Shown here: positions 9,057 to 17,555 of the stretch, piece after piece
Numbering within the stretch: position 1 is the stretch's first letter
How the letters are laid out: each line of letters opens with the position of its first letter
Origin: Cyanobacteria bacterium SW_9_44_58
Lineage (GTDB): Bacteria; Cyanobacteriota; Cyanobacteriia; Cyanobacteriales; Rubidibacteraceae
Assembly: GCA_003021905.1 (NCBI GenBank)
Contig: PXPI01000089.1
Coordinates: 1 to 40,835 of the forward strand
Direction of reading: 5' to 3'
Length of the DNA: 40,835 nucleotides
Made by a program: the position numbers and the translations under genes
Notes under the pieces: model-generated
The model's input: only the letters and a program-made list of their open reading frames with translations
Database searches by the model: none
What the model was told of the DNA's origin: nothing

Positions 9057-9185
9057 ATGAATACTTGTCTTTGCTGTCGAGGACGGCTCTTGTGCCAAAT
9101 TAGTCGGCGTCGAATTCATTGGTTTTGTTCTTACTGCCGCCAGGAAATGCCAGTTGCTATCAAACGACAGCGTAACGTTTCATAA
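9057..9185 (+). CDS. Small zinc-ribbon-like protein, 42 residues
   Basis: A short frame starting at ATG 9057 encodes 42 residues with two CxxC pairs: Cys4/Cys7 near the start (TCLCCRG) and Cys24/Cys27 (HWFCSYCRQEMP). Two CxxC knuckles about 16 residues apart suggest a small zinc ribbon. I recall similar proteins with a WFC..C.QEMP ending being widespread in cyanobacteria without an assigned function. The gene is 35 bp ahead of flavodoxin and follows a TTGACA promoter, so it is probably co-transcribed with isiB. The sequence is basic and could contact nucleic acid or a protein partner; this is inference. Confidence 0.7.
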   Translation: MNTCLCCRGRLLCQISRRRIHWFCSYCRQEMPVAIKRQRNVS

Positions 9186-9220
9186 TTCATCAAAAATCGT
9201 CATACAGTTTCGGAGGTAAC

Positions 9221-9733
9221 ATGACAAAAATCGGATTATTTTTTGGTTCCACAACCGGCAATACTCAAGATATTGCAGAACGCATTCAAGAAGAATTTAG
9301 CGGCGATAATGTCGTGATGCTTCATGAAATTTCTGAAGTGGAAGAAGATGAGTTTAGCGACTATGACAACATCATTATTGCTTGCCCAACTTGGGATATT
9401 GGCCAATTGCAAAGCGATTGGGAAGGATTTTATCTCGATTTAGATGAAGTAGATTTTAGCGGTAAAAAAGTCGCTTACTTTGGTGTTGGTGATCAAGAAG
9501 GGTATCCCGATAATTTTCAAGATGCCATGGGGATTTTAGAAGCGAAAATTTCAGAATTAGGCGGAAAAACCGTGGGTCATTGGTCCACCGATGGCTATGA
9601 TTTTAATGAATCAAAAGCTATTAAAAATGGCAAGTTTGTCGGGTTAGCCCTCGATGAAGATAATCAAGCTGATCTCACAGATGAACGAATCAGTGTTTGG
9701 GTAAAGCAACTAAAAGATGAATTTGCTCTTTAA
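9221..9733 (+). CDS. isiB: Flavodoxin (long-chain)
   Basis: This FMN electron carrier replaces ferredoxin at photosystem I and FNR when iron is scarce. The phosphate-binding loop GSTTGNTQ is at residues 9-16. The aromatic stretches PTWDIGQLQSDW and FGVGDQEGYPDNF are the two FMN-flanking loops, and the extra strand loop typical of long-chain flavodoxins is present (170 residues). The protein is strongly acidic, as usual. GGAGG at 9212-9216 precedes the ATG. It lies downstream of the isiA genes but behind a terminator and a candidate promoter, so it may be transcribed separately from them. Confidence 0.97.
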   Translation: MTKIGLFFGSTTGNTQDIAERIQEEFSGDNVVMLHEISEVEEDEFSDYDNIIIACPTWDIGQLQSDWEGFYLDLDEVDFSGKKVAYFGVGDQEGYPDNFQDAMGILEAKISELGGKTVGHWSTDGYDFNESKAIKNGKFVGLALDEDNQADLTDERISVWVKQLKDEFAL

Positions 9734-9815
9734 ATGTTAATTAGGAGTTAATGGTTAATTTCAATTATTAATTATTAACTCTTTTAAAAGATGAAGTTTT
9801 TTTTAGGGAAAGAAT

Positions 9816-10103
9816 ATGATGTTACAAATTATTTGCTTTTGCTGTAGCTGGGGACTAATCATTTTCTTAACTTGGAGTGCCTTACGAGCAACAATAAGAG
9901 GGGTCAAATATGTCAAAACTTTACACCAAATTCCTTGTAGTCGCCGTGCCTTTTTCACAAATAACTATTGCTTAAAATGTACGGTTCATCCTTATGAAGC
10001 TGGAACTGAATTAGCGATTAATTGTCAAGAGTTTGAACCAAAACCGGAAATCGATACTTCTAATTCTTATCACCAGACAAGACCTTATCAAGTCAATATT
10101 TGA
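9816..10103 (+). CDS. Conserved cyanobacterial small membrane protein with four cysteines
   Basis: The 95-residue protein has one N-terminal hydrophobic helix (residues 3-24). A short soluble part follows with Cys41, Cys52, Cys55 and Cys70 in the setting HQIPCSRRAFFTNNYCLKCTVHP and ELAINCQEFEP. I recall this IPC...LKCTVHP pattern in uncharacterised cyanobacterial proteins. The four Cys could bind a metal or Fe-S cluster, or form disulfides. It lies between flavodoxin and the IsiC-like gene on the same strand, with gaps of 82 and 40 bp, so a role in the iron-limitation response is likely from context. No function is established by the sequence. Confidence 0.75.
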   Translation: MMLQIICFCCSWGLIIFLTWSALRATIRGVKYVKTLHQIPCSRRAFFTNNYCLKCTVHPYEAGTELAINCQEFEPKPEIDTSNSYHQTRPYQVNI

Positions 10104-10143
10104 ATCAATTACTTTTAGCGTATTCCTAAAACATTGAACAATT

Positions 10144-10896
10144 ATGTCACGAGAACCTATTGCTGTTTGGCTAACACCGAATCCTGTTTTTCACGGATTC
10201 CATTCTCCTTTATTAAGTTATCTTTCTCAAGCTGGTCCCATTGCTCATTGGGAATATTTACAAAATCAAGATGAAGGCACTTCTATCGATAATGTTTTAG
10301 CATCTGTTCAAGATTATTTGGAAACATTATCTCAACCCATTCATCTCATTGGGCACGGGATTGGCGGTTGGTTAGGATTGCTTTATACCCGTCAATTTCC
10401 AGAACAAATTAAATCTTTGACCTTATTAGGCGTCGGAGTAGATCCGGCTTTAGATTGGCAAGCCTATTACTATAGTTTATTTAAGCATTTACATTGTCCC
10501 CAACAGATGATTTTAGAACAGATTGTTTATAGTTTGTTTGGGGAACAAAATCCAACAATGACTCATTATTTATTAGAAGTTTTACGACGGGATTTGCTAT
10601 CTTCTCCTTCTCCCCATTCTCTTTATCAACAAATCAATGGAGAAGAAGGAGGCGTTGAAGTTCCCTTATTAGTTTGTGGCAGTGAAAACGATTTAATTGT
10701 GCCGCCAACAGCGATTAAAGGTTGGCGAAAGTATTTACATCAGTGGGATTACGTTTGGTTAATCCCCTATGGGCATCATTTCTTCCATTATTTTTATCCT
10801 TCTCTTGTTACCCCTCCAATTTTAGAGTTTTGGCAATCTAATGATCAATTCTCCCAAATAGAAAGTTCCTGCTGGGAATACTCTTGGCTCAAATAA
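10144..10896 (+). CDS. isiC: Alpha/beta-hydrolase-fold protein, IsiC-like, lacking the nucleophile serine
   Basis: The 250-residue protein has an alpha/beta hydrolase fold: an oxyanion region near HGFHSPLLSYL, the elbow IHLIGHGIGGWLGLLY at residues 66-81, a candidate acid Asp183 in GSENDLIVPP and His211/His212 in PYGHHFFHY. The elbow reads G-H-G-I-G, with Gly72 (codon GGG) where catalytic Ser would stand, so ordinary hydrolase chemistry is not expected. Position after isiA and isiB matches IsiC of other cyanobacteria, where the role is poorly defined. I believe, from memory and unverified, that other IsiC proteins share this non-Ser elbow. The gene closes the iron-stress cluster. Confidence 0.8.
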   Translation: MSREPIAVWLTPNPVFHGFHSPLLSYLSQAGPIAHWEYLQNQDEGTSIDNVLASVQDYLETLSQPIHLIGHGIGGWLGLLYTRQFPEQIKSLTLLGVGVDPALDWQAYYYSLFKHLHCPQQMILEQIVYSLFGEQNPTMTHYLLEVLRRDLLSSPSPHSLYQQINGEEGGVEVPLLVCGSENDLIVPPTAIKGWRKYLHQWDYVWLIPYGHHFFHYFYPSLVTPPILEFWQSNDQFSQIESSCWEYSWLK

Positions 10897-10904
10897 CGAT
10901 AAAA

Positions 10905-10916
10905 GCGCGATCGCGC
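10905..10916. repeat. Extended HIP1 palindrome after isiC
   Basis: GCGCGATCGCGC directly follows the isiC stop codon by eight bases, ahead of the MITE-like element. HIP1 sites in coding DNA include those near 1441, 3814, 8172, 15050, 24170, 24617, 31042, 35229, 36279 and 38324. Confidence 0.9.
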
Positions 10917-10962
10917 ACACTTTGCGGTTCAATGACTTCACACTGTTCCCAATATTTGGCAA

Positions 10963-11059
10963 TATAGCAATTCCCTGTTAAGGGAAGTACAAATCAAAAG
11001 GCAAAAATTAAAGTCCTACAGCTTAAGAAGTGTACTTCATGAGTTCAAAAATTGCTATA
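10963..11059. mobile_element. 97-bp MITE-like palindromic element
   Basis: The element has perfect 10-bp terminal inverted repeats, TATAGCAATT at 10963-10972 and AATTGCTATA at 11050-11059. A second inner pair (GAAGTAC and GTACTTC) lies at matching distances, so the whole segment can fold into a long interrupted hairpin. It has no coding capacity. A related terminus is found at 87-96 in this window. It sits in the spacer between isiC and psb32, ending seven bases from the psb32 stop codon, and may act as or near a bidirectional terminator. Confidence 0.55.
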
Positions 11060-11065
11060 CAAGCG

Positions 11066-11905
11066 TTAAGTTTTCCCTTCCGAGGGCCTTGATTGATTGA
11101 GGATGGGAAGCAAATAAGCAATTAATGCTGCTGAAGCAAATCCGAGAATATTCCGGAGTAAGGGTAACCAATCAGCAGTTCGGGTAACCACCGGTCCAAT
11201 CCCAAAGGCAATAAAGAGAATGCCCCACAGCGGCGAAAACATTAATGCCCATTGCCAAGCTACAATTTGATCCTCGGTGCGCGGTTTGGCGGCGAAACCA
11301 AAGACTAGCCCCCCAACAACGGAAGTAATGAGGGTTAAAATCCATTGGTCTTGCGGTAACCCCGGGACAACATCACATCCCCCTTCTGCTAAACAGCCCT
11401 TAACGGTATCGAGAGAGGCCGCGATCGCGTTATTTTCGCCATTTTCTCTCACATAGTACATATTGCCAAAGCGGGTTTGCAGTTCTACCCAGAAGGTGCG
11501 CGGCAACAGATCATAGACATCGTCCCCCACATTAAATGCCAGCAGATTTCCCCCGCGGGCATCGGCAATGAGCAGCACACTTTTATCATTTAAATCCCAA
11601 TACTCTTTAACCGCCCGTCCCGGGGTACGGTCATATTGCGTCAAAATACGCAGTTTCCAGCCTGTTTCTCCTTCAAATTGTTTAATCTTTTCCGTTAAGG
11701 ATTCTTCTTGCAGTTTCGGTAGAAAATTCGCTAAATCAATAATGGGCGTTTGCTGTTCCGGCAACAGAGAGGGATCATCGTAAGCTTGGGCTTGATGGGG
11801 ATGGGTCAGCCAAGCCGTTAAACCAAAGCAACAACTGATAAAAAGAACAAGGAGACGTTGCCAAGACGGAATGGACATTTTTATATCGCTGATTTGTTTC
11901 CACAT
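11066..11905 (-). CDS. psb32: TPM-domain thylakoid protein, Psb32/TLP18.3 family
   Basis: Psb32-type proteins help photosystem II repair and protect against photodamage. The N-terminus is a signal peptide (LLVLFISCCFGLTAWL, likely cut after AQA before YDD). A TPM domain of about 130 residues follows, with FLPKLQEESLTEKIKQFE, LRILTQYDRTPG and the conserved KSVLLIADARGGN strand. Two or three transmembrane helices close the protein (VVGGLVFGFAA, WGILFIAFGIG, ILGFASAALIAYLLP). The ATG at 11905 gives 279 residues; an inner ATG at 11878 (MSIPSWQR) would give a more ordinary signal peptide. It converges with isiC. Confidence 0.82.
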   Translation of the reverse strand: MWKQISDIKMSIPSWQRLLVLFISCCFGLTAWLTHPHQAQAYDDPSLLPEQQTPIIDLANFLPKLQEESLTEKIKQFEGETGWKLRILTQYDRTPGRAVKEYWDLNDKSVLLIADARGGNLLAFNVGDDVYDLLPRTFWVELQTRFGNMYYVRENGENNAIAASLDTVKGCLAEGGCDVVPGLPQDQWILTLITSVVGGLVFGFAAKPRTEDQIVAWQWALMFSPLWGILFIAFGIGPVVTRTADWLPLLRNILGFASAALIAYLLPILNQSRPSEGKT

Positions 11906-12025
11906 TTTTTAAATAATGAGTAACAAGCGTCAATAACTTTACACTTGTTTACTTTATTTTAAGGATAGTGAGGAACCAGTTACAGGTCAACTTAGCATTT
12001 TCTAACCTAAGATAGGTTTGTGGGG

Positions 12026-12937
12026 TTATCGTTGCTGGATCCATTCCCGATAACGCTGGTGTAGCTGCCGCGCAGTGGGATAGGCGGAGTTGGGACTGAG
12101 AAAATGGGAAAATTCAAAAGTTACCAGTTTATCGACTTGGGCGAGTTCGGCTTGTTCAATTTTGTAGCGAAGTTTGCGATAATCGATGGGCGGGAACTTC
12201 AAAGGCATGTCGCGATCGAAGCTTTCCACGTTGCTCCATGCGGTTAATCCGTACTTAGCGGCAAGTTCTCGGTTGGCTTGCAAATACGCCGGTAAATCGC
12301 GATAAGCCACATTGCCGTCCTGAAACGCCACAATATCGACAATTCCTTGCAAGCGGGCAAACACTGATTCCCATTCCGTTATATGTTGATCCAGAGAAAT
12401 GGCGGTTTCGCCAAACTGCTTAATGCCTTTAATGTAAGGAGAAATTAAAATCGGCACATCTTGCAATTGTTTCAAGTGAGAAGAAAGATCTTCATAGACC
12501 TGCATCATGCCTTCATCATAAGTATTAATTTCATGACTGATATACCAGCCGCCGAAAGCGGAATGATGGCCATAACGGTTAATAAACTCCTCACAGAAGG
12601 CTTTGTTAATGTCGGTTTCGGTTTGATAATCGCCATTTACCCAGTAATGCCCGGAGTCATAAGTGCCAAAATAAAACGTCATCCCGCAGCGTTGGGCAAG
12701 GGTGAGGAATAATTCTACTAAATCGGTATAGACAGGGAGAATGCCAATTTTGTCTTGCAACACCTGCGAGGGAAATGTTGCTTGTTCTTTATAGCCGGCA
12801 CGAATTAAAATAACAGTGTCGATGCCCACCTGTTGCATGGTGGCAAAATCGGCTTCCCAATCGCGATCGCGCCAATTTTGAGAGGGAATGTCATGGGTGA
12901 TTTCATCGAGGAAGGTTCCGGTGATTGCTGGTTTCAT
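12026..12937 (-). CDS. DUF4434 domain protein, glycoside-hydrolase-like TIM barrel
   Basis: The 303-residue protein opens with the family's ITGTFLDEI...W...DW..DF..M...GIDTVILIRAGY pattern. It then shows barrel strands typical of glycoside-hydrolase-like proteins: MTFYFGTYDS, FGGWYISHEI, PILISPYIKG and VDIVAFQDG. A Glu in WYISHEINTYDE and another in FEFSHF are possible catalytic acids by analogy only. No signal peptide is seen. DUF4434 proteins lack a firm function. The gene is divergent from the MOSC gene across a 74-bp spacer. Confidence 0.75.
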   Translation of the reverse strand: MKPAITGTFLDEITHDIPSQNWRDRDWEADFATMQQVGIDTVILIRAGYKEQATFPSQVLQDKIGILPVYTDLVELFLTLAQRCGMTFYFGTYDSGHYWVNGDYQTETDINKAFCEEFINRYGHHSAFGGWYISHEINTYDEGMMQVYEDLSSHLKQLQDVPILISPYIKGIKQFGETAISLDQHITEWESVFARLQGIVDIVAFQDGNVAYRDLPAYLQANRELAAKYGLTAWSNVESFDRDMPLKFPPIDYRKLRYKIEQAELAQVDKLVTFEFSHFLSPNSAYPTARQLHQRYREWIQQR

Positions 12938-13011
12938 TTGCTACCTTGTCATCATCATCTGATCCATTATCAAATTTAGAGACACAGAATCGGGCAAACG
13001 GTTAAGAAGCA

Positions 13012-13452
13012 ATGGCCAACGGACACATTGAAGCCATCTGGATCAAGCGATTTAAGGGCGGTCCCATGGATGCCGTGCAACAAGCGGAAATGGTCAAGGG
13101 ACGAGGATTAGTGGGCAATGCCAATCAAGGCCGCCGCCGACAGATTACCATTATTGATGCAGCGGTCTGGGAACAAGTCATGGCAGAACTAGGAACTACC
13201 ATTGATCCTGCCGCCCGACGAGCTAATATTATGGTGCGCGGCATCGAGTTAGCCCAGAGTCGGAAAAAAATTCTACAGCTTGGGGACTGTCGCGTCAAAA
13301 TTTTTAATGAAACGAAACCTTGCGAACGCATGGACGAAGTTGTCCCCGGTTTAAATCAAGCCTTGTATGATAACTGGCGCGGGGGTGCCTTTGGAGAAGT
13401 GATTCAAGGCGGCACAGTTTGCGTTGGCGAGATAGCCTATTGGGAAACTTAA
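13012..13452 (+). CDS. MOSC domain protein
   Basis: MOSC domains bind sulfur or molybdenum cofactor through a conserved Cys. Here that is Cys104 in FNETKPCERMDEV. Typical flanking motifs are present: GLVGNANQGRRRQITIID near the N-terminus, RRANIMVRGIEL in the middle and GGAFGEVIQGGTVCVGE at the end. At 146 residues it is a stand-alone MOSC protein of the YiiM/YuaD kind without extra domains. Its physiological substrate is unknown. It converges on the ppsA pseudogene. Confidence 0.85.
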   Translation: MANGHIEAIWIKRFKGGPMDAVQQAEMVKGRGLVGNANQGRRRQITIIDAAVWEQVMAELGTTIDPAARRANIMVRGIELAQSRKKILQLGDCRVKIFNETKPCERMDEVVPGLNQALYDNWRGGAFGEVIQGGTVCVGEIAYWET

Positions 13453-13501
13453 ACTCCCACTAGGAACAAAGAGGGAGATTCCTTCCCCTACTTTGACAGT
13501 T

Positions 13502-15936
13502 CTAGCCTTGTTTTTCCACTTCTGCCACATTCAAAATGGTTTTCAACACCGAATCCGGATTCAGACTCATGGAGTCAATTCCCGATTCCACTAAAAATTG
13601 GGCAAACTCGGGATAATCGCTGGGGGCTTGACCGCAGATGCCGATTTTCTGTCCTTTGTTCTTGACGGTTTCAATGGCCTGTTTCACCATTCGTTTAACC
13701 CCTTCATTGCGTTCATCAAATAGATGCGCCACTAACGCGGAATCGCGGTCCAATCCTAAGGTTAACTGGGTTAAATCATTGGACCCAATGGAGAACCCAT
13801 CAAAAACGTCGCTAAATTCATCGGCCAGCATGACATTGCTGGGCAACTCACACATAACATAAACTTGCAAGCCATTGACCCCTTGTTCCAACCCGTGTTT
13901 TGCCATTTCTGCGATAACATTGCGTCCTTCTTCCGGTGTCCGACAGAAGGGAATCATGGGAATGAGGTTAGTTAAACCCATCTCATCCCGCACTTTTTTC
14001 AGGGCTTGACATTCCAGGGAAAAGCTTCTCGATAATTGGGATCGCAGTAACGAGAGGCACCGCGCCACCCTAACATGGGGTTTTCTTCTTTGGGTTCAAA
14101 CTGGGTTCCCCCTAGCAAATTGGCATATTCATTGGTTTTGAAGTCCGACATCCGCACAATTACCGGTTTGGGATAAAAGGCAGCGGTAATCATCCCCACG
14201 CCGCGGGCAAGTTTATCCACGAAGAAATTGGGTTTATAGTCGTAGCTGGCAGTTAAAGCGGCAATTTGATCTTGGACCCGTTCATCTTGCAGTTGCTCAA
14301 AGTACAGTAGGGCTAAAGGATGGGCTTTAATGTGGTTGGCAATGATAAACTCTAGACGCGCTAACCCCACCCCATCAGCGGGAATATTGGCCAGGGAAAA
14401 GGCTTGTTCGGGATTGCCGATGTTCATTAAAATTTGAGTGCGCGTGCGCGGTAACTCTTCCAAGGGGGCTTGTTGGACATCAAAGCCCAGTAAGCCCTCA
14501 TAAACCTTGCCTTCTTCGCCTTCACTGCACGAGACGGTAATATCTTGCCCGGATTGAATAACTTGGGTGGCGCTGCCGCAGCCAACAATAGCAGGAATTC
14601 CCATTTCACGGGCAATAATGGCGGCATGACAAGTACGCCCTCCTTGGTCGGTCACGATCGCGCTTGCCTGCTTCATAATGGGTTCTCAATCGGGATCCGT
14701 GCGTTTGGTAATTAACACTTCTCCCGGTTTGAAGCGATCAATGTTTTTGGCATTGACAATAATCCGGGCTTTGCCTTGACCAATACTGGAACCAACACTG
14801 CGCCCGGTGGCTAAAACCGCGCTTTGGCTTTGTAGCTGATACGTTTGCAGGAGATTGGCCGCTTTTTGGGATTGGACGGTTTCTGGACGGGCTTGGACGA
14901 TAAAAAGTTCAGCGGTGATGCCATCTTTGGCCCATTCAATGTCCATGGGAGTATCATGGCCCCGCAAATTCGAGTAATGGTCTTCAATTGCCACCGCCCA
15001 TTGTCCCAGTTGCAGAATTTCCTCATCGCTCAAGCAAAATTGGGCGCGATCGCGCTCGGAAACGGCAACGTTGCGTGTCTGTTTCGACCCACCCACATCA
15101 TAGACCATTTTCATCCCCTTCGTCCCGAGGCGTTTTTCTAAGATGGGTTGATAGCCTTCTTTCAGAGTGGGCTTAAACACCAGATATTCATCAGGGTTCA
15201 CTGACCCTTGCACTACGTTTTCCCCTAATCCATAAGCAGCGGTAATTAAAGCCGAATTTTTAAAGCCGGTTTCTGTATCAATGGAAAACATGACGCCAGC
15301 GCTGGCTAAATCCGAGCGAACCATTTTTTGCACACCTACAGACAAGGCAACGGCTAAGTGATCAAAGTTCTTATTTTCCCGATAAGAAATGGCCCGGTTG
15401 GTAAACAAAGAGGCAAAACATTTGTGACAGGCTTCTAAAACCCCCTGAATGCCATGAATGTTAAGATAGGTTTCTTGTTGCCCTGCAAAGCTGGCTTCGG
15501 GCAAATCTTCAGCCGTGGCGCTAGAACGCACAGCCACATCGGTTTCATCGCCGTAGCGGTTGCACAATTCTTGATAGGTTTGGGTAATTGCCGTTTTGAG
15601 TTCCTCAGGAAATGGCGTATTAAAAATCAGCGATCGCGCTTTTTTGCCCGTTTTCTGTAAACTGTTCACATCGTTGATATCCATTTGGGAAAACAGTTCC
15701 CGCAATTGGCTTTCAATGCCCGCATTGGCTATAAAGTGGCGAAAGGCATAAGCGGTGGTGGCAAAGCCGTCAGGAACATTCACTCCTTTGGTTTTTAACT
15801 GTTGGATCATCTCTCCGAGAGAGGCATTTTTGCCGCCAACAATTCCCACATCTTGATTGTTAACTTGTTGGTACCAAAGAACTAGGGCGGTCTCTTTCGT
15901 TGCATCCGATGTATTTTGCTGTAATGTATTAACTAT
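13502..15936 (-). pseudogene. ppsA: Phosphoenolpyruvate synthase, disrupted at three places
   Basis: Reading the minus strand, all parts of PEP synthase (pyruvate + ATP to PEP + AMP + Pi) are present in order. These are the N-terminal ATP-binding domain (VGIVGGKNASLGEM, DVAVRSSATAEDLP), the swivelling phospho-His domain (GGRTCHAAIIAREMG) and the C-terminal PEP barrel ([24 protein letters not shown], catalytic Cys in GICGQAPSD). Lesions: no ATG, GTG or TTG at the expected start, only ATA at 15934-15936 after a strong AAGGAGG; an in-frame TGA at 14686-14688 replacing Trp in TDPDWEPIM; and a missing T in the run at 14020-14023, shifting frame after PNYREAF. With the lesions repaired the protein would have 811 residues, the normal length. 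The open pieces are 14686-15849, 13999-14676 and 13502-14068. Confidence 0.85.
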
Positions 15937-15941
15937 TTTCC

Positions 15942-15948
15942 CCTCCTT
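15942..15948 (-). promoter_or_regulatory. Ribosome binding site of ppsA, facing an ATA codon
   Basis: AAGGAGG on the minus strand is followed after five bases by ATA GTT AAT ACA, in frame with the PpsA N-terminus. No usual start codon lies in frame until GTG at 15849, which would delete conserved residues. The site thus marks the ancestral start, probably an ATG changed to ATA, or a rare ATA start. Confidence 0.5.
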
Positions 15949-16282
15949 GCTCTACTTTTAATTTTATGGGGCTAAGGAAATGCCTACTTTATTTTTGATC
16001 AATTTGTAATAAGAGCTTTTGAGAAGAAATGATGAATATTGCAGTTTATATAAAAAATATAGCACTTAACTTTAGTCATTCTATCTGGACTATATTGTAG
16101 CGTAGGTTATCAGATATGGTATCAGTACTATCAAAATTCAATTCTAAAATAATTGCTAAAATTACAGGATGGGACTTTATTATTCAAGCTTTATTTTAGC
16201 AAAAAAATAATACAATTTCCTAATCGGAATTTTAAACCAGAATTGAAATTATCAATAAATTGCATAAAGTAATAATTGTTAC
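15949..16282. other. AT-rich intergenic region upstream of ppsA, no gene seen
   Basis: About 330 bp of AT-rich sequence separates ppsA (starting leftward) from the terminator of the next minus-strand gene. I see no open frame with family resemblance, tRNA or clear operator. It probably holds the ppsA promoter. The length and low GC could also reflect decayed sequence. Confidence 0.4.
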
Positions 16283-16316
16283 AAAAAATCCCCTAGCAAT
16301 GTACTAGAGGAAAAAA
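16283..16316 (-). terminator. Terminator of the saccharopine-dehydrogenase-like gene
   Basis: CCCCTAG (16290-16296) and CTAGAGG (16304-16310) form a 7-bp stem with a 7-nt loop. On the minus strand it is followed by a T-run (A-run at 16284-16288 on the plus strand). An A-run at 16311-16316 on the other side makes it symmetric. Confidence 0.7.
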
Positions 16317-16334
16317 CTGAAATAATAATAAGAA

Positions 16335-17339
16335 TTAATGAACAAATTTGGGCATCACTTCTGCTGCGGTCATGATGCCCGACCAACCGCGCCGATAAAA
16401 GTCAATGCCAGCATGGAGATAACCGAACGCGGTGCCGCAAACATTGGCTGCCATACTGGTTTCATTGCCAAGGGTAAAAGTATGGGTAGAAATTTTGCCT
16501 TCAAAAGTGCGTCCGGTAACTTGGACATTGGTACTGAGAGGTTTTTCTGCGTGACGAGTGTCAACAATACCGCCTACACAGACGCGATCACGCGGACAAA
16601 TTCCGGCTAACTCCAACATCAAGTCATCGGCATGTTCCATATTTTCCAATTTTAAAATGCCATTGGTTTCTTCCAAAAGCGCAGCCACCTCTTCATCGGT
16701 CATGGCTTTGGCCTGTTCTACAGTATACCCGGGCATATGGGCAATATCCTCGCGAATGGTTGCCCGATAGGCTTCCCAATTGGCAATGCCAACGCCAAAG
16801 GTAATATTGACCTCATGAATTTCAGTGTAACTTTGCGCAGCCACCGTCGCCGCTGCCGTCAATAAACCAGGGGTTGCCCCGCAACCTGTCAAGTAAGTAA
16901 TGCCAGCTTCTTTTAACACCTCGTCCATGCCTAGCAATTCTTCCATGGCACTAGTGCGCTTAAGGGCATCGACTAAAACCCCTTGCCAACCGGCATCCAT
17001 AAATTCTTTTACCACAGATGCCATGAAGGTATTCGGCAAATTGGGAAGGGCAAGAAAATAACCGTCAACCTCGGGATGTTGTCGAATTAAATCACGGATA
17101 CTGGTGGAAGATAAGGCGCCAATCCCTTCTAAATGCCCCACAGAACCTTGATTAGAAGAACAATCAAGACATTCCCTCAGGTTGAGTCCATCTTGTTGAT
17201 AGGCATATCCTTTTTGATCGGCGACTGCCACCCACTGCATTTGCTGTTTTGGGGTTAAAATCTGGGCGGCCGCCTGTCCTAACCCGCCAAATCCGAGGAT
17301 ACCGACATTAATTGCTTCCGTGTGTTGCTTGCTATTCAT
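16335..17339 (-). CDS. Saccharopine dehydrogenase-like oxidoreductase
   Basis: The 334-residue protein starts with a Rossmann dinucleotide-binding motif, [18 protein letters not shown] central [22 protein letters not shown] segment follows, as in saccharopine-dehydrogenase-like and homoserine-dehydrogenase-like folds, then a C-terminal domain with [15 protein letters not shown]. The family is well conserved in cyanobacteria, but its substrate is not established to my knowledge. A role in amino-acid or polyamine-related metabolism is a guess. It is a single gene with its own terminator, divergent from the DUF2997 operon across a 299-bp spacer. The ATG at 17339 fits the family start. Confidence 0.72.
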   Translation of the reverse strand: MNSKQHTEAINVGILGFGGLGQAAAQILTPKQQMQWVAVADQKGYAYQQDGLNLRECLDCSSNQGSVGHLEGIGALSSTSIRDLIRQHPEVDGYFLALPNLPNTFMASVVKEFMDAGWQGVLVDALKRTSAMEELLGMDEVLKEAGITYLTGCGATPGLLTAAATVAAQSYTEIHEVNITFGVGIANWEAYRATIREDIAHMPGYTVEQAKAMTDEEVAALLEETNGILKLENMEHADDLMLELAGICPRDRVCVGGIVDTRHAEKPLSTNVQVTGRTFEGKISTHTFTLGNETSMAANVCGTAFGYLHAGIDFYRRGWSGIMTAAEVMPKFVH

Positions 17340-17555
17340 ACTTAATCTCGTAATAATAATGAAGATATCTTAAGTTTTGTAACAAATTACTAAGTATTTT
17401 GCTTAGCAATCAACCCAATTAATTCCCATTTCCTGAACTGACAAGAAAATCAAGATTCTTTTTGGCTTTTGCTTTACTTGACGCTTCAAGAAACTTAAGC
17501 CAAACTTAAAATATATCAGGGCAAATTCCTATTAAAGCATTAATAATTATCAAAA

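Noticed and set aside
13454-13477. CTCCC...GGGAG as a terminator between the MOSC gene and ppsA.
   Set aside because: Only a 5-bp stem with a 14-nt loop and no T-run.
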